The notes under the pieces: generated by a model
What the model was told of the DNA's origin: nothing
Database searches by the model: none
Seen by the model: the letters and a program-made list of their open reading frames with translations, nothing else
Made by a program: the position numbers and the translations under genes
Assembly: GCA_002699145.1 (NCBI GenBank)
Contig: PABK01000052.1
Span: 1-64,000 of the forward strand
Direction of reading: 5' to 3'
Origin: Halioglobus sp.
GTDB taxonomy: Bacteria; Pseudomonadota; Gammaproteobacteria; Pseudomonadales; Halieaceae
DNA length: 64,000 nt
In this document: positions 25,101 through 32,412 of the stretch, piece after piece
How positions within the stretch are numbered: the stretch's first letter is position 1
Layout: each line of letters opens with the position of its first letter

Positions 25101-25526
25101 TTTTGTTTCGCGGGCGAGTTTTGTGTCTATGATCTCATAGGACCAGTCACCCAATTCAGACGGCAACGCGACCCGTCTTAAAATATCCGCACGTCCGCTC
25201 CACCGGCCATGGCGCAGCGCCGCCTGAACAATAACCTCGCTTCCAGCGCGCATGGCCTCCAGGGTTGCTTCGACAGCCTGGTCAGTAATATCAACCCCTT
25301 CAAGAACAGCTATCTCATGTCCGGATTCCTGAAGGTGCGCGATAAAGTCCTGCTCATGCCGAAAACCCCTTTCCCTCAGTACTTCAAGCAAAGGATCGTA
25401 GTAATCCGGCTTTGCCAGACTGCCCCGTGCGACCTCCAGATCGAGAGCGCTTAAATGCGAGCAGTTTAGATGTCCGACAAGATCGGAGGCGCTAAGCTGT
25501 ATCAATCCATCGATATTTTTCATCAC
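22110..25526 (-). CDS. RecB-like nuclease / RNase H-like / SF1 helicase fusion (TM0106-type)
   Basis: 1138 residues. Domain order: N-terminal PD-(D/E)XK nuclease (GDWSYEIIDTKLARETKGG, about 130-150); an RNase H-like exonuclease core beginning FFDIESDQFVGEHGIEYLFG (about 330); then a UPF1-type SF1 helicase with QGPPGTGKSYTGARM (about 755), VLVVDEAAQMS, GDPQQLEQPSQ and the final motif NRLNVAISRAKCLAIL. All motor motifs are intact. TM0106-family proteins are predicted nucleases. Paired with an HNH gene in a defence-rich stretch, an anti-phage role is likely but unproven. Confidence 0.85.
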   Translation of the reverse strand: MMKNIDGLIQLSASDLVGHLNCSHLSALDLEVARGSLAKPDYYDPLLEVLRERGFRHEQDFIAHLQESGHEIAVLEGVDITDQAVEATLEAMRAGSEVIVQAALRHGRWSGRADILRRVALPSELGDWSYEIIDTKLARETKGGSVLQLCLYADLLSHMQGVPPENIYIVSPWTDFEPQKFRFPEYAAYFRRVKQSAEAAADEGYEDATYPDPKPHCDICRWQNDCDKRRRDDDHLCLVANISKSQINELHAQGVETRHDLAALPTPLTFTPTKGSPLALEKARDQAAIQVRALEAGELQYELLDVLPETGLAALPEPSPGDIFFDIESDQFVGEHGIEYLFGYAYADESGALTYAGTWGFDRGAEKACFEEFVDFVTARRVQYPDLHIYHFAPYEPSALKRLMGRYASRETEIDNLLRGKVFVDLLSVVRNALRASVESYSLKKLEPFFGFVRQVALHDANMALTRLSAALELGDVPSIEEETKATVRGYNADDCYATAALRDWLEALRAGIVADGQDVPRPAPGLEGASEELDEQSRRVQALIERLTHDVPVDIDERSPEQQARWILAYLLEWHRREEKAIWWEYFRLAALTPDELVSEKSGIAHLSLACQVDASARGIPTHRYSFVQQDTDIRVDDELREAGGEKIGSVVAINAEERTIDIKKSGATADIHPEAVFSHKIIPGKEQAASLFRLGEYVADNGIEGDGPYKSSRDLLLCLPPDLQDQLIRNDGEDTLAAALRLSTILSAGVLPIQGPPGTGKSYTGARMICSFVRQGKKVGITANSHKVIRHLIDKVIEAGDEMGVDVRCVQKPGTIEPNKDRLSFVRGNGDVISALGTGAAQVAGATHFFWSRQDAADTVDVLVVDEAAQMSLANVVAVGQAAPLLVLLGDPQQLEQPSQGSHPDGTGVSSLDHILGGAQTISEDKGLFIEQTWRLHPDICHFTSELFYEGKLSSVPGCELQQIDSDGPFNGSGLCYVPVDHSGNTSSSLEEARAVKSIVDHLLEQESVWTDRDGTIRPLGLDDILIITPYNAQVFEIQQLIHGAHVGTVDKFQGQEAPVTIYSMATSSHADAPRGMEFLYSTNRLNVAISRAKCLAILVASPDVFEAECRTPRQMKLANAHCRYLELAREILLDL

Positions 25527-25574
25527 TTAATCCCTGATTTTGTGTCGATTGAATTAGCGCGCAAGGGAATGCTG

Positions 25575-26087
25575 CTACCGACATTTCCGCCTCAACCTTC
25601 TTATTCTTGTTTTCAATTCGTCTTCCGGCAGCCAGACCTGCGGATCAGCTTCAAATGCAAGCAAGGCATCTAACAAGGTCTGTGGAGCAATATCGGTATG
25701 CTCCTCAAGCATATCAATACCCCAGAGAATCCCGTGTGTTTCGATGTTTTTGCTATCAGCAAGCTGTCTCAAGGCTTTATCTGCCGTAAACAGAATGGAC
25801 TCCTCTGTTTCTTCGGCGAGCACAAGGGCAAAACAATAATTGAGCACCAAAAGCCGGTTCTCGTTGAAGTAGATTTGAGCCTGACTGACTTGCTCTCCAG
25901 GCAGCACAATGACCTCCATACCCAGGGCGATCATTTCTTGCTTTTCTTCCTCCGATATCCTTTCTAGTTCTTCTTTAAAAAGCGGTTGGGGAATCACAAA
26001 TTGGAAGGGAAGGCGGAACATGGCCCGCAGCAACCCTCCTTTGTGCATATCGATGAGACATGAGCTGTCACTGATGATTATTCTCAT
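25575..26087 (-). CDS. PIN-like domain protein
   Basis: 170 residues. Starts MRIIISDSSCLIDMHKGGLL, the first acidic motif of PIN nucleases, with later acids in LNYCFALVLAEETEESILFTADKALRQLAD. Its start overlaps the end of the XRE-ImmA gene by 20 bases, so they are cotranscribed. PIN proteins of this group follow ImmA/IrrE-type regulators in mobile elements. It could be the effector RNase and the upstream protein its regulator. Confidence 0.75.
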   Translation of the reverse strand: MRIIISDSSCLIDMHKGGLLRAMFRLPFQFVIPQPLFKEELERISEEEKQEMIALGMEVIVLPGEQVSQAQIYFNENRLLVLNYCFALVLAEETEESILFTADKALRQLADSKNIETHGILWGIDMLEEHTDIAPQTLLDALLAFEADPQVWLPEDELKTRIRRLRRKCR

Positions 26088-27159
26088 TATTGTCTACATT
26101 CCCCTGTAACAACCGCTCCATTTCGAAATATGGAATCTGTAAGAATTCGGACGCCTTACTCGGAGAGATAAGCCTCTCCGATAAAGCCCAGTAGCAAAGC
26201 CGGTCGAACCTTTTCGGTTTCTCAAACTCCCCTTTTTTATTGCCGGTTTCCAGCGGTTGCGGCTCTTCCTTTCGCCAGCCTCTCGCAAAGGTCTGAAACG
26301 CATAGGTAACTGCTGAATCACTTAAGATACCCACCTGCTTAAGACGCATCAGCATGGCTGCGGCAGATACGCGATACATGCGCTTTAACGCCACAAGCTC
26401 TGGGAAGCTCACACTATGTCTGTGTTCTCCGATCTCCTCTTTCAAATGCTTGGCATTCACAAGAAAGGCACCCGCAAAGACATCTGAGGCCTTTTCATGA
26501 TCGACAGGCGAATTCTCGTCTATCAGGCGATGTCCAAGCTCATGGGCCAGAGTGAACCGCCGTCTTTCCAGAGGGAAGGATTTATTGACCACAATGACCG
26601 GTACAAACTCCTTATCATCTCCCCGATCAACCATACAGGTGAGGCCAGACACTTTTTCCGGTAGCTCAATAACAAGTACCTTGATGCCCTTTTCTTCCAG
26701 GAGCTCGGTCATGTTGGGAATAGGATCGATCCCCAAGCCCCATTTCTTTCGCAATCGGTCGGCCATCTCCGCAGCGTCATCAAGATGATCAAGTACCATC
26801 GGTTCGAATGGTTCATGCCAGGCGGCACTTTCTAGATCGAGAATTTCCTCGATAGAAAGATAGCGCTCCACCTTTTCAATAACAGTGGCCTCCACACGCG
26901 AGCGGTCCTTGACTGAAGTGCCGGAATGTTTCCGGAACTCGACCCCGCGCAGCTCCTTCACCTGATTGCTCATAAGATATTCCAGATTCACATCCAGAAT
27001 ATCGGCCATGCTAGTGAGCACATCCGAGGCAGGCATCATCTCGTCACGCTCGTATTTACCGATGGCCTGGGCACTGACCTTGTTGTCCATGGCATCGGAG
27101 AGAGCGCGCAGAGAGTAGCCTGCCTTCTTTCTGGCCAGCTTTAACCGTTCACCAGGCAT
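26068..27159 (-). CDS. XRE regulator - ImmA/IrrE metallopeptidase fusion
   Basis: 363 residues from the ATG at 27159 (GAGGAG upstream). An N-terminal HTH (LARKKAGYSLRALSDAMDNKVSAQAIGKYERDE) is fused to a zinc peptidase domain with FTLAHELGHRLID and a downstream glutamate in KASDVFAGAFLV. ImmA cleaves the ICEBs1 repressor; IrrE cleaves the repressor DdrO. This fused form may sense a signal and regulate its own operon and the divergent ubiquitin-like operon. An inverted repeat lies in its promoter. Confidence 0.87.
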   Translation of the reverse strand: MPGERLKLARKKAGYSLRALSDAMDNKVSAQAIGKYERDEMMPASDVLTSMADILDVNLEYLMSNQVKELRGVEFRKHSGTSVKDRSRVEATVIEKVERYLSIEEILDLESAAWHEPFEPMVLDHLDDAAEMADRLRKKWGLGIDPIPNMTELLEEKGIKVLVIELPEKVSGLTCMVDRGDDKEFVPVIVVNKSFPLERRRFTLAHELGHRLIDENSPVDHEKASDVFAGAFLVNAKHLKEEIGEHRHSVSFPELVALKRMYRVSAAAMLMRLKQVGILSDSAVTYAFQTFARGWRKEEPQPLETGNKKGEFEKPKRFDRLCYWALSERLISPSKASEFLQIPYFEMERLLQGNVDNNENNHQ

Positions 27160-27182
27160 TTTTTTCTCCTCGCTCCTTGACA

Positions 27183-27239
27183 GTTTACATTTTTTTATTT
27201 TATAGTGTAATTGTAAACCCAATATGGTTATTTTGTCAA
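27183..27239 (-). promoter_or_regulatory. Promoter and operator of the XRE-ImmA gene
   Basis: Minus strand: TTGACA (27234-27239), 18-nt spacer, TACAAT (27210-27215). An inverted repeat GTTTACA (27183-27189) / TGTAAAC (27212-27218) overlaps the -10 box, as for an autorepressor. The divergent DUF2188-ubiquitin operon starts 30 bp away, so one protein could control both directions. Confidence 0.6.
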
Positions 27240-27268
27240 CAAAACCAAGATACCTTCAAGGAGGCATC

Positions 27269-27511
27269 ATGTCAAAGAATGATCGCTATGTGACCAAACA
27301 TCCCGCTGGATGGGCGGTGAAAAAGCCCGGAGCAGACCGCGCGAGCAGCGTGCACGGGACCCAGAAAGAAGCAGAAGGTCGTGCCAAGGAAATTGTCGGC
27401 AATCTGGGGGGCGGCGAAGTCCGCATCCAGAACCGGCAAGGGCAGTGGCGGGATTCGGACACCGTTCCCCCGGGGAACGATCCGTGCCCGCCCCGTGACC
27501 GGAAACACTAA
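27269..27511 (+). CDS. DUF2188-like small protein
   Basis: 80 residues after a strong AAGGAGG. The first half, RYVTKHPAGWAVKKPGADRASSVHGTQKEAEGRAKEIVGNLGGGEVRIQNRQGQW, matches the DUF2188 pattern (a short strand-strand-helix-strand fold). It starts the plus-strand operon that continues with the ubiquitin-like gene. Molecular role unknown. Confidence 0.8.
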   Translation: MSKNDRYVTKHPAGWAVKKPGADRASSVHGTQKEAEGRAKEIVGNLGGGEVRIQNRQGQWRDSDTVPPGNDPCPPRDRKH

Positions 27512-27536
27512 CCCGCAACGAAAGAGGTAAAGAACC

Positions 27537-27806
27537 ATGAGTAACGCACGAGCAGAAAACGCGCCCGGCCAGAACAAGACCCACGACATCATCGTCAATG
27601 GTCGTCCCCGGCAGGTTTCGGATCATAAACTGACCTATATCCAGGTCGTTCAGCTCGCTTATCCGGGCGAAACTCCCACCGACCTGATCGTTTTCACCGT
27701 CACATTTTCCAACCCGCACGGGAAGGACGGCTCGATGGTGGAAGGCGATAGCCAGGTCATCAAAGACGGTACTATCTTCAATGTCCGAAAAACTGATAAA
27801 TCATAA
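27537..27806 (+). CDS. Ubiquitin-like (multiubiquitin-type) protein
   Basis: 89 residues with a single beta-grasp domain (HDIIVNGRPRQVSDHKLTYIQVVQLAYPG ... FTVTFSNPHGKDGSMVEGDSQVIKDGTIFNVRKTDKS). This matches the multiubiquitin family found beside ThiF/E1 genes in bacteria. The C-terminus ends TDKS and lacks the Gly-Gly that E1 enzymes normally adenylate. It overlaps the E1 gene by 26 bases. Whether it is conjugated, processed or only bound is open. Confidence 0.82.
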   Translation: MSNARAENAPGQNKTHDIIVNGRPRQVSDHKLTYIQVVQLAYPGETPTDLIVFTVTFSNPHGKDGSMVEGDSQVIKDGTIFNVRKTDKS

Positions 27807-28977
27807 TCCCGATCTCAAGAAGCTGCGGGACAGCGGGGCCGACATGGAGATCAGGGGCGATTTCCTGATCCTCCACGGCGTCCCCTATGTCACTTCCCAA
27901 GGCACGATAGCCCACGCTGCCCTGGTCACGGACCTCCAGCAGAATGGAGACACTGTGCCGCCGCCCAGGAGTCATCAGGTATGGTTTACAGGGGACTACC
28001 CGTGCGACAAGAACGGAAACCCCATAGAGGCCATCCGGCATAGCAGTAATAATCAGCCTTTATGCGACGGGATCGTCGCCAAGCACCATTTCTCCTGTAA
28101 ACCCAAGGGCGGCTACCCGGATTACTACGAGAAGATGACACGCTACGCTGACATCATCTCCCATCCGGCGCGCGCGCTTGACGACAGGCTCACGCCCTAC
28201 CCCCATAAGCCGATCAGGGCGACCGATGAAGAGAGCATCTTTCATTACCCCGACACGGCTTCAAGCCGGTACGGCATCACCGGACTGTCCGAAAAATGCT
28301 CGATGAACAAGGTCGTCATCGTCGGGCTGGGCGGTACGGGCTCCTACATTCTCGATCTGATCGCCAAGACGCCCATCAGGGAGATTCACCTCATCGACGG
28401 CGACCGGTTCAGCCAGCACAACGCCTTTCGGGCCCCGGGAGCGCCCTCCCTGGAGGAGCTGGAGAAGATGCCGCCCAAGGTCGCCTACTATGCGTCGCGA
28501 TACGGCAAAATGCACCGGGGAATCACACCCCACGCTGTTTACCTTGATGATGAGACGCTCCGTCTCCTGGACGGAGCCGACTTCGTTTTCCTGTGCGTGG
28601 ATAAACCGGCGGTCCGCAAACTGGCCTTCGCTCACCTTATCGCGCAGGGCATCCCCTTCATCGATACTGGCATGGGGCTGGAATATATCGAGGAAGACAC
28701 CTGCCTGATCGGGGATTGCCGCGCTACGCTCTGCACACCCGCCCAACACGACCATTTGGCCAGGCGCGTCTCTACCGCCGATACCGCGGCGGACGATATC
28801 TATGACTCGAACATCCAGGTAGCCGATATGAATATGCTCAATGCCGCCTTCGCCGTCATGAAGTGGAAGAAATATTGCGGCTTCTACCAGGATATCTATA
28901 AAGAGCACAACACCACCTACAGCATAAATTCACATCATGTAACACGCGATGAAACAACACTGAAAGCGATTAAATGA
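27781..28977 (+). CDS. E1-like adenylyltransferase (ThiF family)
   Basis: 398 residues. The N-terminal ~170 residues (DLKKLRDSGADMEIRGDFLILHGVPYV) match the accessory domain (DUF6791-type) of ubiquitin-operon ThiF proteins. The C-terminal Rossmann domain has VVIVGLGGTGSYILDLIAK, the nucleotide/acceptor motif IDGDRFSQHNAFR and a late Cys-rich CLIGDCRATLC. It would activate the C-terminus of the neighbouring ubiquitin-like protein. It overlaps DUF6527 by four bases. Confidence 0.85.
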   Translation: MSEKLINHNPDLKKLRDSGADMEIRGDFLILHGVPYVTSQGTIAHAALVTDLQQNGDTVPPPRSHQVWFTGDYPCDKNGNPIEAIRHSSNNQPLCDGIVAKHHFSCKPKGGYPDYYEKMTRYADIISHPARALDDRLTPYPHKPIRATDEESIFHYPDTASSRYGITGLSEKCSMNKVVIVGLGGTGSYILDLIAKTPIREIHLIDGDRFSQHNAFRAPGAPSLEELEKMPPKVAYYASRYGKMHRGITPHAVYLDDETLRLLDGADFVFLCVDKPAVRKLAFAHLIAQGIPFIDTGMGLEYIEEDTCLIGDCRATLCTPAQHDHLARRVSTADTAADDIYDSNIQVADMNMLNAAFAVMKWKKYCGFYQDIYKEHNTTYSINSHHVTRDETTLKAIK

Positions 28978-29402
28978 CAATAAAAACAATAGATTACGAG
29001 CTGGTCGAATTCATTCCGGAACAGCTTGAAGACGGTATTCTCTACATATCAGAGCCCTACAATACGGCAGCCCACAAATGCTGCTGCGGCTGCGGCGAAG
29101 AAGTCATCACGCCGCTGAACCCGACAGACTGGTCGGTGAAGTTCACGAATGGCAAAGTCAGCCTTTTCCCGTCTATCGGCAACTGGAGTTTTGCTTGCCG
29201 CTCGCATTACTGGGTACGCGGTGGCCAGGTCCTCTGGTCCTATGACATGTCCGAGGAGGCCATTCAGCGCGGCAGAGATATCGACAGGAAGCTCAAAGAG
29301 CAATATTTCGAGGACATCAATCGCGATAAAGGTGCCGCCCCTTCCTGGACGGCCAGAATCGGCAATATCTTAAAGGCCTTAGGGAAGTGGCTAAAAAAGT
29401 AA
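28974..29402 (+). CDS. DUF6527 protein (ubiquitin-like operon)
   Basis: 142 residues. A four-Cys cluster (HKCCCGCGEEV) with FACRSHYW downstream suggests a zinc site; ends in a basic amphipathic helix (IGNILKALGKWLKK). DUF6527 genes regularly follow multiubiquitin and ThiF genes, so this completes a known but functionally obscure operon. It might be the peptidase or target-recognition part; that is speculation. Confidence 0.78.
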   Translation: MTIKTIDYELVEFIPEQLEDGILYISEPYNTAAHKCCCGCGEEVITPLNPTDWSVKFTNGKVSLFPSIGNWSFACRSHYWVRGGQVLWSYDMSEEAIQRGRDIDRKLKEQYFEDINRDKGAAPSWTARIGNILKALGKWLKK

Positions 29403-29407
29403 ACACG

Positions 29408-29551
29408 ATAAACGAAAAACAAAACAGCATGATAAACTAGAAATAATAAAGCACAATAAACTAAATATACCTAGACATAATAGACTAAATAGTGTACAAC
29501 TTAATATACTAGAAATGAAACAGCGCAATAAACTAGATTGAGAACGCCTGT
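29408..29551. repeat. Six tandem 24-bp repeats upstream of the Fic gene
   Basis: Units begin at 29408, 29432, 29456, 29480, 29504 and 29528, exactly 24 bp apart. Each starts ATANACNA (strongest ATAAACTAGAAAT); several end CAGCRCA or similar. The block is AT-rich in a GC-richer setting and ends 31 bp before the Fic start. Exact spacing over six units with diverged sequence means the spacing is selected, as in protein-binding iterons. There are no unique spacers, so it is not CRISPR. Confidence 0.85.
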
Positions 29552-29581
29552 TTACTGCCCAACAAAGAGAAAGGCCGCGCC

Positions 29582-31102
29582 ATGGCTACGCCATCAGAAA
29601 AGCTTGCAGACTCCCTGGAGGTCCTAAAGGAGCTACAGGACCAGGGTACTGTGGCGATCAGGTCGCGTGATCTCAGCCGCACACACCGTGAAAGGCTCGC
29701 TAAAAGCGGCTTTCTGCAAGAAGTGATCAAGGGATGGTATAGCCCGTCCCGCCCGGATGAGCAGGCCGGAGAGAGCACCTCATGGTATGCCTCCTTCTGG
29801 GGCTTTTGCGCCTCCTATCTGGAAAGTCGTTTTGATGAGGATTGGTGCTTGTCGCCGGAACAATCTCTGTCAATCCATACGGGCAACAGGACTGTGCCCC
29901 GGCAATTGCTCGTCAGAACAACAAAAGGAACCAATAATGTCACCAACCTGCCCTATGACACATCGCTGCTCGATATCAAATTAGAGATACCGGATAAAAA
30001 AAATACCGATGTCATAGAAGGCTTACGCCTGTTCTCGCTACCGGCGGCACTCATCGCCTGCGCGCCTGCCAGCTACAGACAAAATCCGACCGACATCCGC
30101 GCCGCTCTTGCCATGGTCAGCGACGCTTCAGACCTGCTGGAAAGACTGCTGAATGGCGGACACAGCACCATCGCCGGACGCCTGGCCGGGGCCTTCCGCA
30201 ATATAGGCCGGGATGACATCGCGGAGAACATAACCGGCACGATGGAAGCTGCCGGTTATACGGTACGCGAAAGCGACCCCTTTGAGGCCCCGAGCCCGAT
30301 GACATTCAGCAAGAGAGAGAGCTCGCCCTATGTTAGCCGCATCAGGATTTTGTGGTCACAAATGCGAGAAGAGGTCATCAAAGACTTCCCGGCGGCCCCC
30401 GGAATTGCGACGGACAAGGCCGCGTACCTGAAAGAGATTGATGACCTCTACACCTCGGACGCCTATCACTCGCTCTCTATCGAGGGCTATCGCGTGAGCA
30501 CCGACCTCATAGAGAGGGTAAAGTCCGGGACCTGGAATCCGGATAATGACGAAGGTGACCGGGACCACCGCGACGCCATGGCCGCACGAGGGTACTGGCA
30601 GGCCTTCCAGGCCGTCAAAGCGAGTATCGAAAAAATTCTGGATGGTGAAAATCCTGGCACGATAGTCAGACAGGATCATGCCATCTGGTATCGGGAACTC
30701 TGGGCTCCCAGCGTTACAGCAGGCATCTTAAAACCCGGTGACCTGGCTGGTTACAGAAATGGCCCCGTCTTTATCCGTCGGTCTATGCACGCGCCGCCAA
30801 AAAAAGAAGCCGTCCGCGACCTCATGCCCGCCTTCTTTGATTTGCTCGAAGAAGAAACCGAACCGGCTGCCCGGGTTGTCCTTGGACATTTTATCTTTGT
30901 GTATATCCACCCCTATATGGACGGCAACGGCAGAATCGGACGCTTTCTCATGAACACCATGATGGCTTCCGGCGGCTACCCGTGGACTATCATCCCGGTC
31001 GAAAAGAGAACGGCGTACATGGCGGCCCTGGAAAGCGCTAGCGTCAAGCAGGACATCAGGCCTTTTGCAGCGTTTATGGCCGATTTGATGAAAACCAACT
31101 AG
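29582..31102 (+). CDS. Fic-domain protein with AbiEi-like N-terminus
   Basis: 506 residues. The Fic motif HPYMDGNGRIGRF (about 445) is complete, and the inhibitory motif SLSIEG (about 300) is present, so activity is probably self-restrained. The N-terminal ~180 residues (IRSRDLSRTHRERLAKSGFLQEVIKGWYSPS, then a beta-rich region) look like the winged-helix plus core of AbiEi antitoxins. A DNA-binding regulator thus appears fused to an AMPylating enzyme; the 24-bp array upstream is a plausible binding site. Target unknown. Confidence 0.82.
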   Translation: MATPSEKLADSLEVLKELQDQGTVAIRSRDLSRTHRERLAKSGFLQEVIKGWYSPSRPDEQAGESTSWYASFWGFCASYLESRFDEDWCLSPEQSLSIHTGNRTVPRQLLVRTTKGTNNVTNLPYDTSLLDIKLEIPDKKNTDVIEGLRLFSLPAALIACAPASYRQNPTDIRAALAMVSDASDLLERLLNGGHSTIAGRLAGAFRNIGRDDIAENITGTMEAAGYTVRESDPFEAPSPMTFSKRESSPYVSRIRILWSQMREEVIKDFPAAPGIATDKAAYLKEIDDLYTSDAYHSLSIEGYRVSTDLIERVKSGTWNPDNDEGDRDHRDAMAARGYWQAFQAVKASIEKILDGENPGTIVRQDHAIWYRELWAPSVTAGILKPGDLAGYRNGPVFIRRSMHAPPKKEAVRDLMPAFFDLLEEETEPAARVVLGHFIFVYIHPYMDGNGRIGRFLMNTMMASGGYPWTIIPVEKRTAYMAALESASVKQDIRPFAAFMADLMKTN

Positions 31103-31112
31103 AGACTCATAC

Positions 31113-31567
31113 ATGCCGCAACCCGAATTCTCAGCATTCAGTAATGTCATAGCCGGTTACCGCTCGATTGCGGGCCAATTGCCTGAAAAATTGCTGATCT
31201 CGAATGGCCCGAAGGGCCTGAGTACGTGGTATGCCCCCTTTGAACACATCAACGTGCGGGCAAAATTTGTGATCTGTGGCATCACCCCGGGGTGGCAACA
31301 AGCAGATAAAGCACTCTGTGCGGCCCGGGATGCTCTACGGGCCCACAAATCAGAAAAGGAAGCGCTGGAGATCGCCAAGAACACCGGCAGCTTCGCGGGT
31401 GTCATGCGCACCAATCTGGTCAAGATGCTCGACCATATCGGCGCGAATCACTATCTCCGGCTTTCCTCATCCGCCGAATTATTTGGCACAAGAAAAGACC
31501 TGGTTCACTACACGTCAGCGCTGCGCTATCCGGTGTTCAAGAATGGGGAGAACTATTCCGGTAGCAG
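31113..31567 (+). pseudogene. Uracil-DNA-glycosylase-like gene, cut by IS21
   Basis: Starts 10 bp after the Fic gene, so it was probably in the same operon. About 151 native residues remain, including FVICGITPGWQQAD, the nucleotide-pocket pattern of the UDG superfamily. At base 31568 the frame runs into the IS21 end and stops at 31643, replacing the C-terminal part. I do not find the missing half on the other side of the IS. Family assignment is moderate. Confidence 0.6.
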
Positions 31568-31632
31568 TGTTGATTTGCACTTAAAACTGACCCAGGATTT
31601 GCATCTAATATTGACCCACCCTGGTCGCCAGA

Positions 31633-32412
31633 TTATGGCGTAGTTTTAGGTTTCTTGCTGCCTTTTCCTCCCTCCTGATTGATCGTCGAGTGCTTTAGTC
31701 GGTAGCTGTCATTGCCTGTCTCGAGGATATGGCAGTGATGGGTCAACCGATCCAGCAGCGCTGTTGTCATCTTCTCGTCTACAAACACCGTCGACCACTC
31801 CGCGAAGCTGAGGTTGGTGGTAATGATGATGCTGGTGCGCTCGTACAGCTTGCTGATCAGATGGAACAAGAGAGCTCCACCCACCTGGCTGATAGGCAAG
31901 TAGCCCAGTTCATCCAGGATCACCAGGTCGGTGTGGATCAACCGGTTGGCCAGTCGGCCCTGCTGTCCGGCCTGCTTCTCCTGCTCCAGTGCGTTGACCA
32001 ATTCGATGGTGGATAGGAACCTGACGCGCTGACGGTGGTGCTGTATAGCCTGGACAGCGATGGCAGTCGCCAGATGGGTTTTGCCAGTGCCTGGGCCTCC
32101 CACCAATACAACGTTCTGGGCATCTTCCAGGAACTGGCACCGGTGCAGCGATTTCACCAACGCCTCATCCACCAGGCTCTGGCTAAAGTCGAAGCCGGTG
32201 AGATCCCGGTAGGCCGGGAACTTGGCTACCTTCATCTGGTAGTTGATCGAGCGCACATCCCGCTCTGAGGCTTCAGCCTTGAGCAGCATCTCCAGCACCG
32301 GGACTGCCTGTTGGTAGGCCGGCGACGACTGCGTAGAGAGCTCGCCGACAGCATCGGCCATGCCGTGCAGCTTCATTGATTTCAGGGTGGTGATCATGGC
32401 ATCAGGGTTCAT
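31633..32412 (-). CDS. istB: IstB-like ATPase, IS21 transposition helper
   Basis: 259 residues. DnaA/DnaC-type AAA+ ATPase: Walker [13 protein letters not shown] (about 105), Walker [14 protein letters not shown] (about 168), and the C-terminal [27 protein letters not shown] motif. It stimulates strand transfer by IstA and target choice. Length is normal for the family; start overlaps the istA end. Confidence 0.95.
   Translation of the reverse strand: MNPDAMITTLKSMKLHGMADAVGELSTQSSPAYQQAVPVLEMLLKAEASERDVRSINYQMKVAKFPAYRDLTGFDFSQSLVDEALVKSLHRCQFLEDAQNVVLVGGPGTGKTHLATAIAVQAIQHHRQRVRFLSTIELVNALEQEKQAGQQGRLANRLIHTDLVILDELGYLPISQVGGALLFHLISKLYERTSIIITTNLSFAEWSTVFVDEKMTTALLDRLTHHCHILETGNDSYRLKHSTINQEGGKGSKKPKTTP

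Noticed and set aside
29408-29551. CRISPR array
   Set aside because: Repeats are adjacent and diverged with no unique spacers and no cas genes nearby; regular 24-bp steps fit protein-binding iterons.
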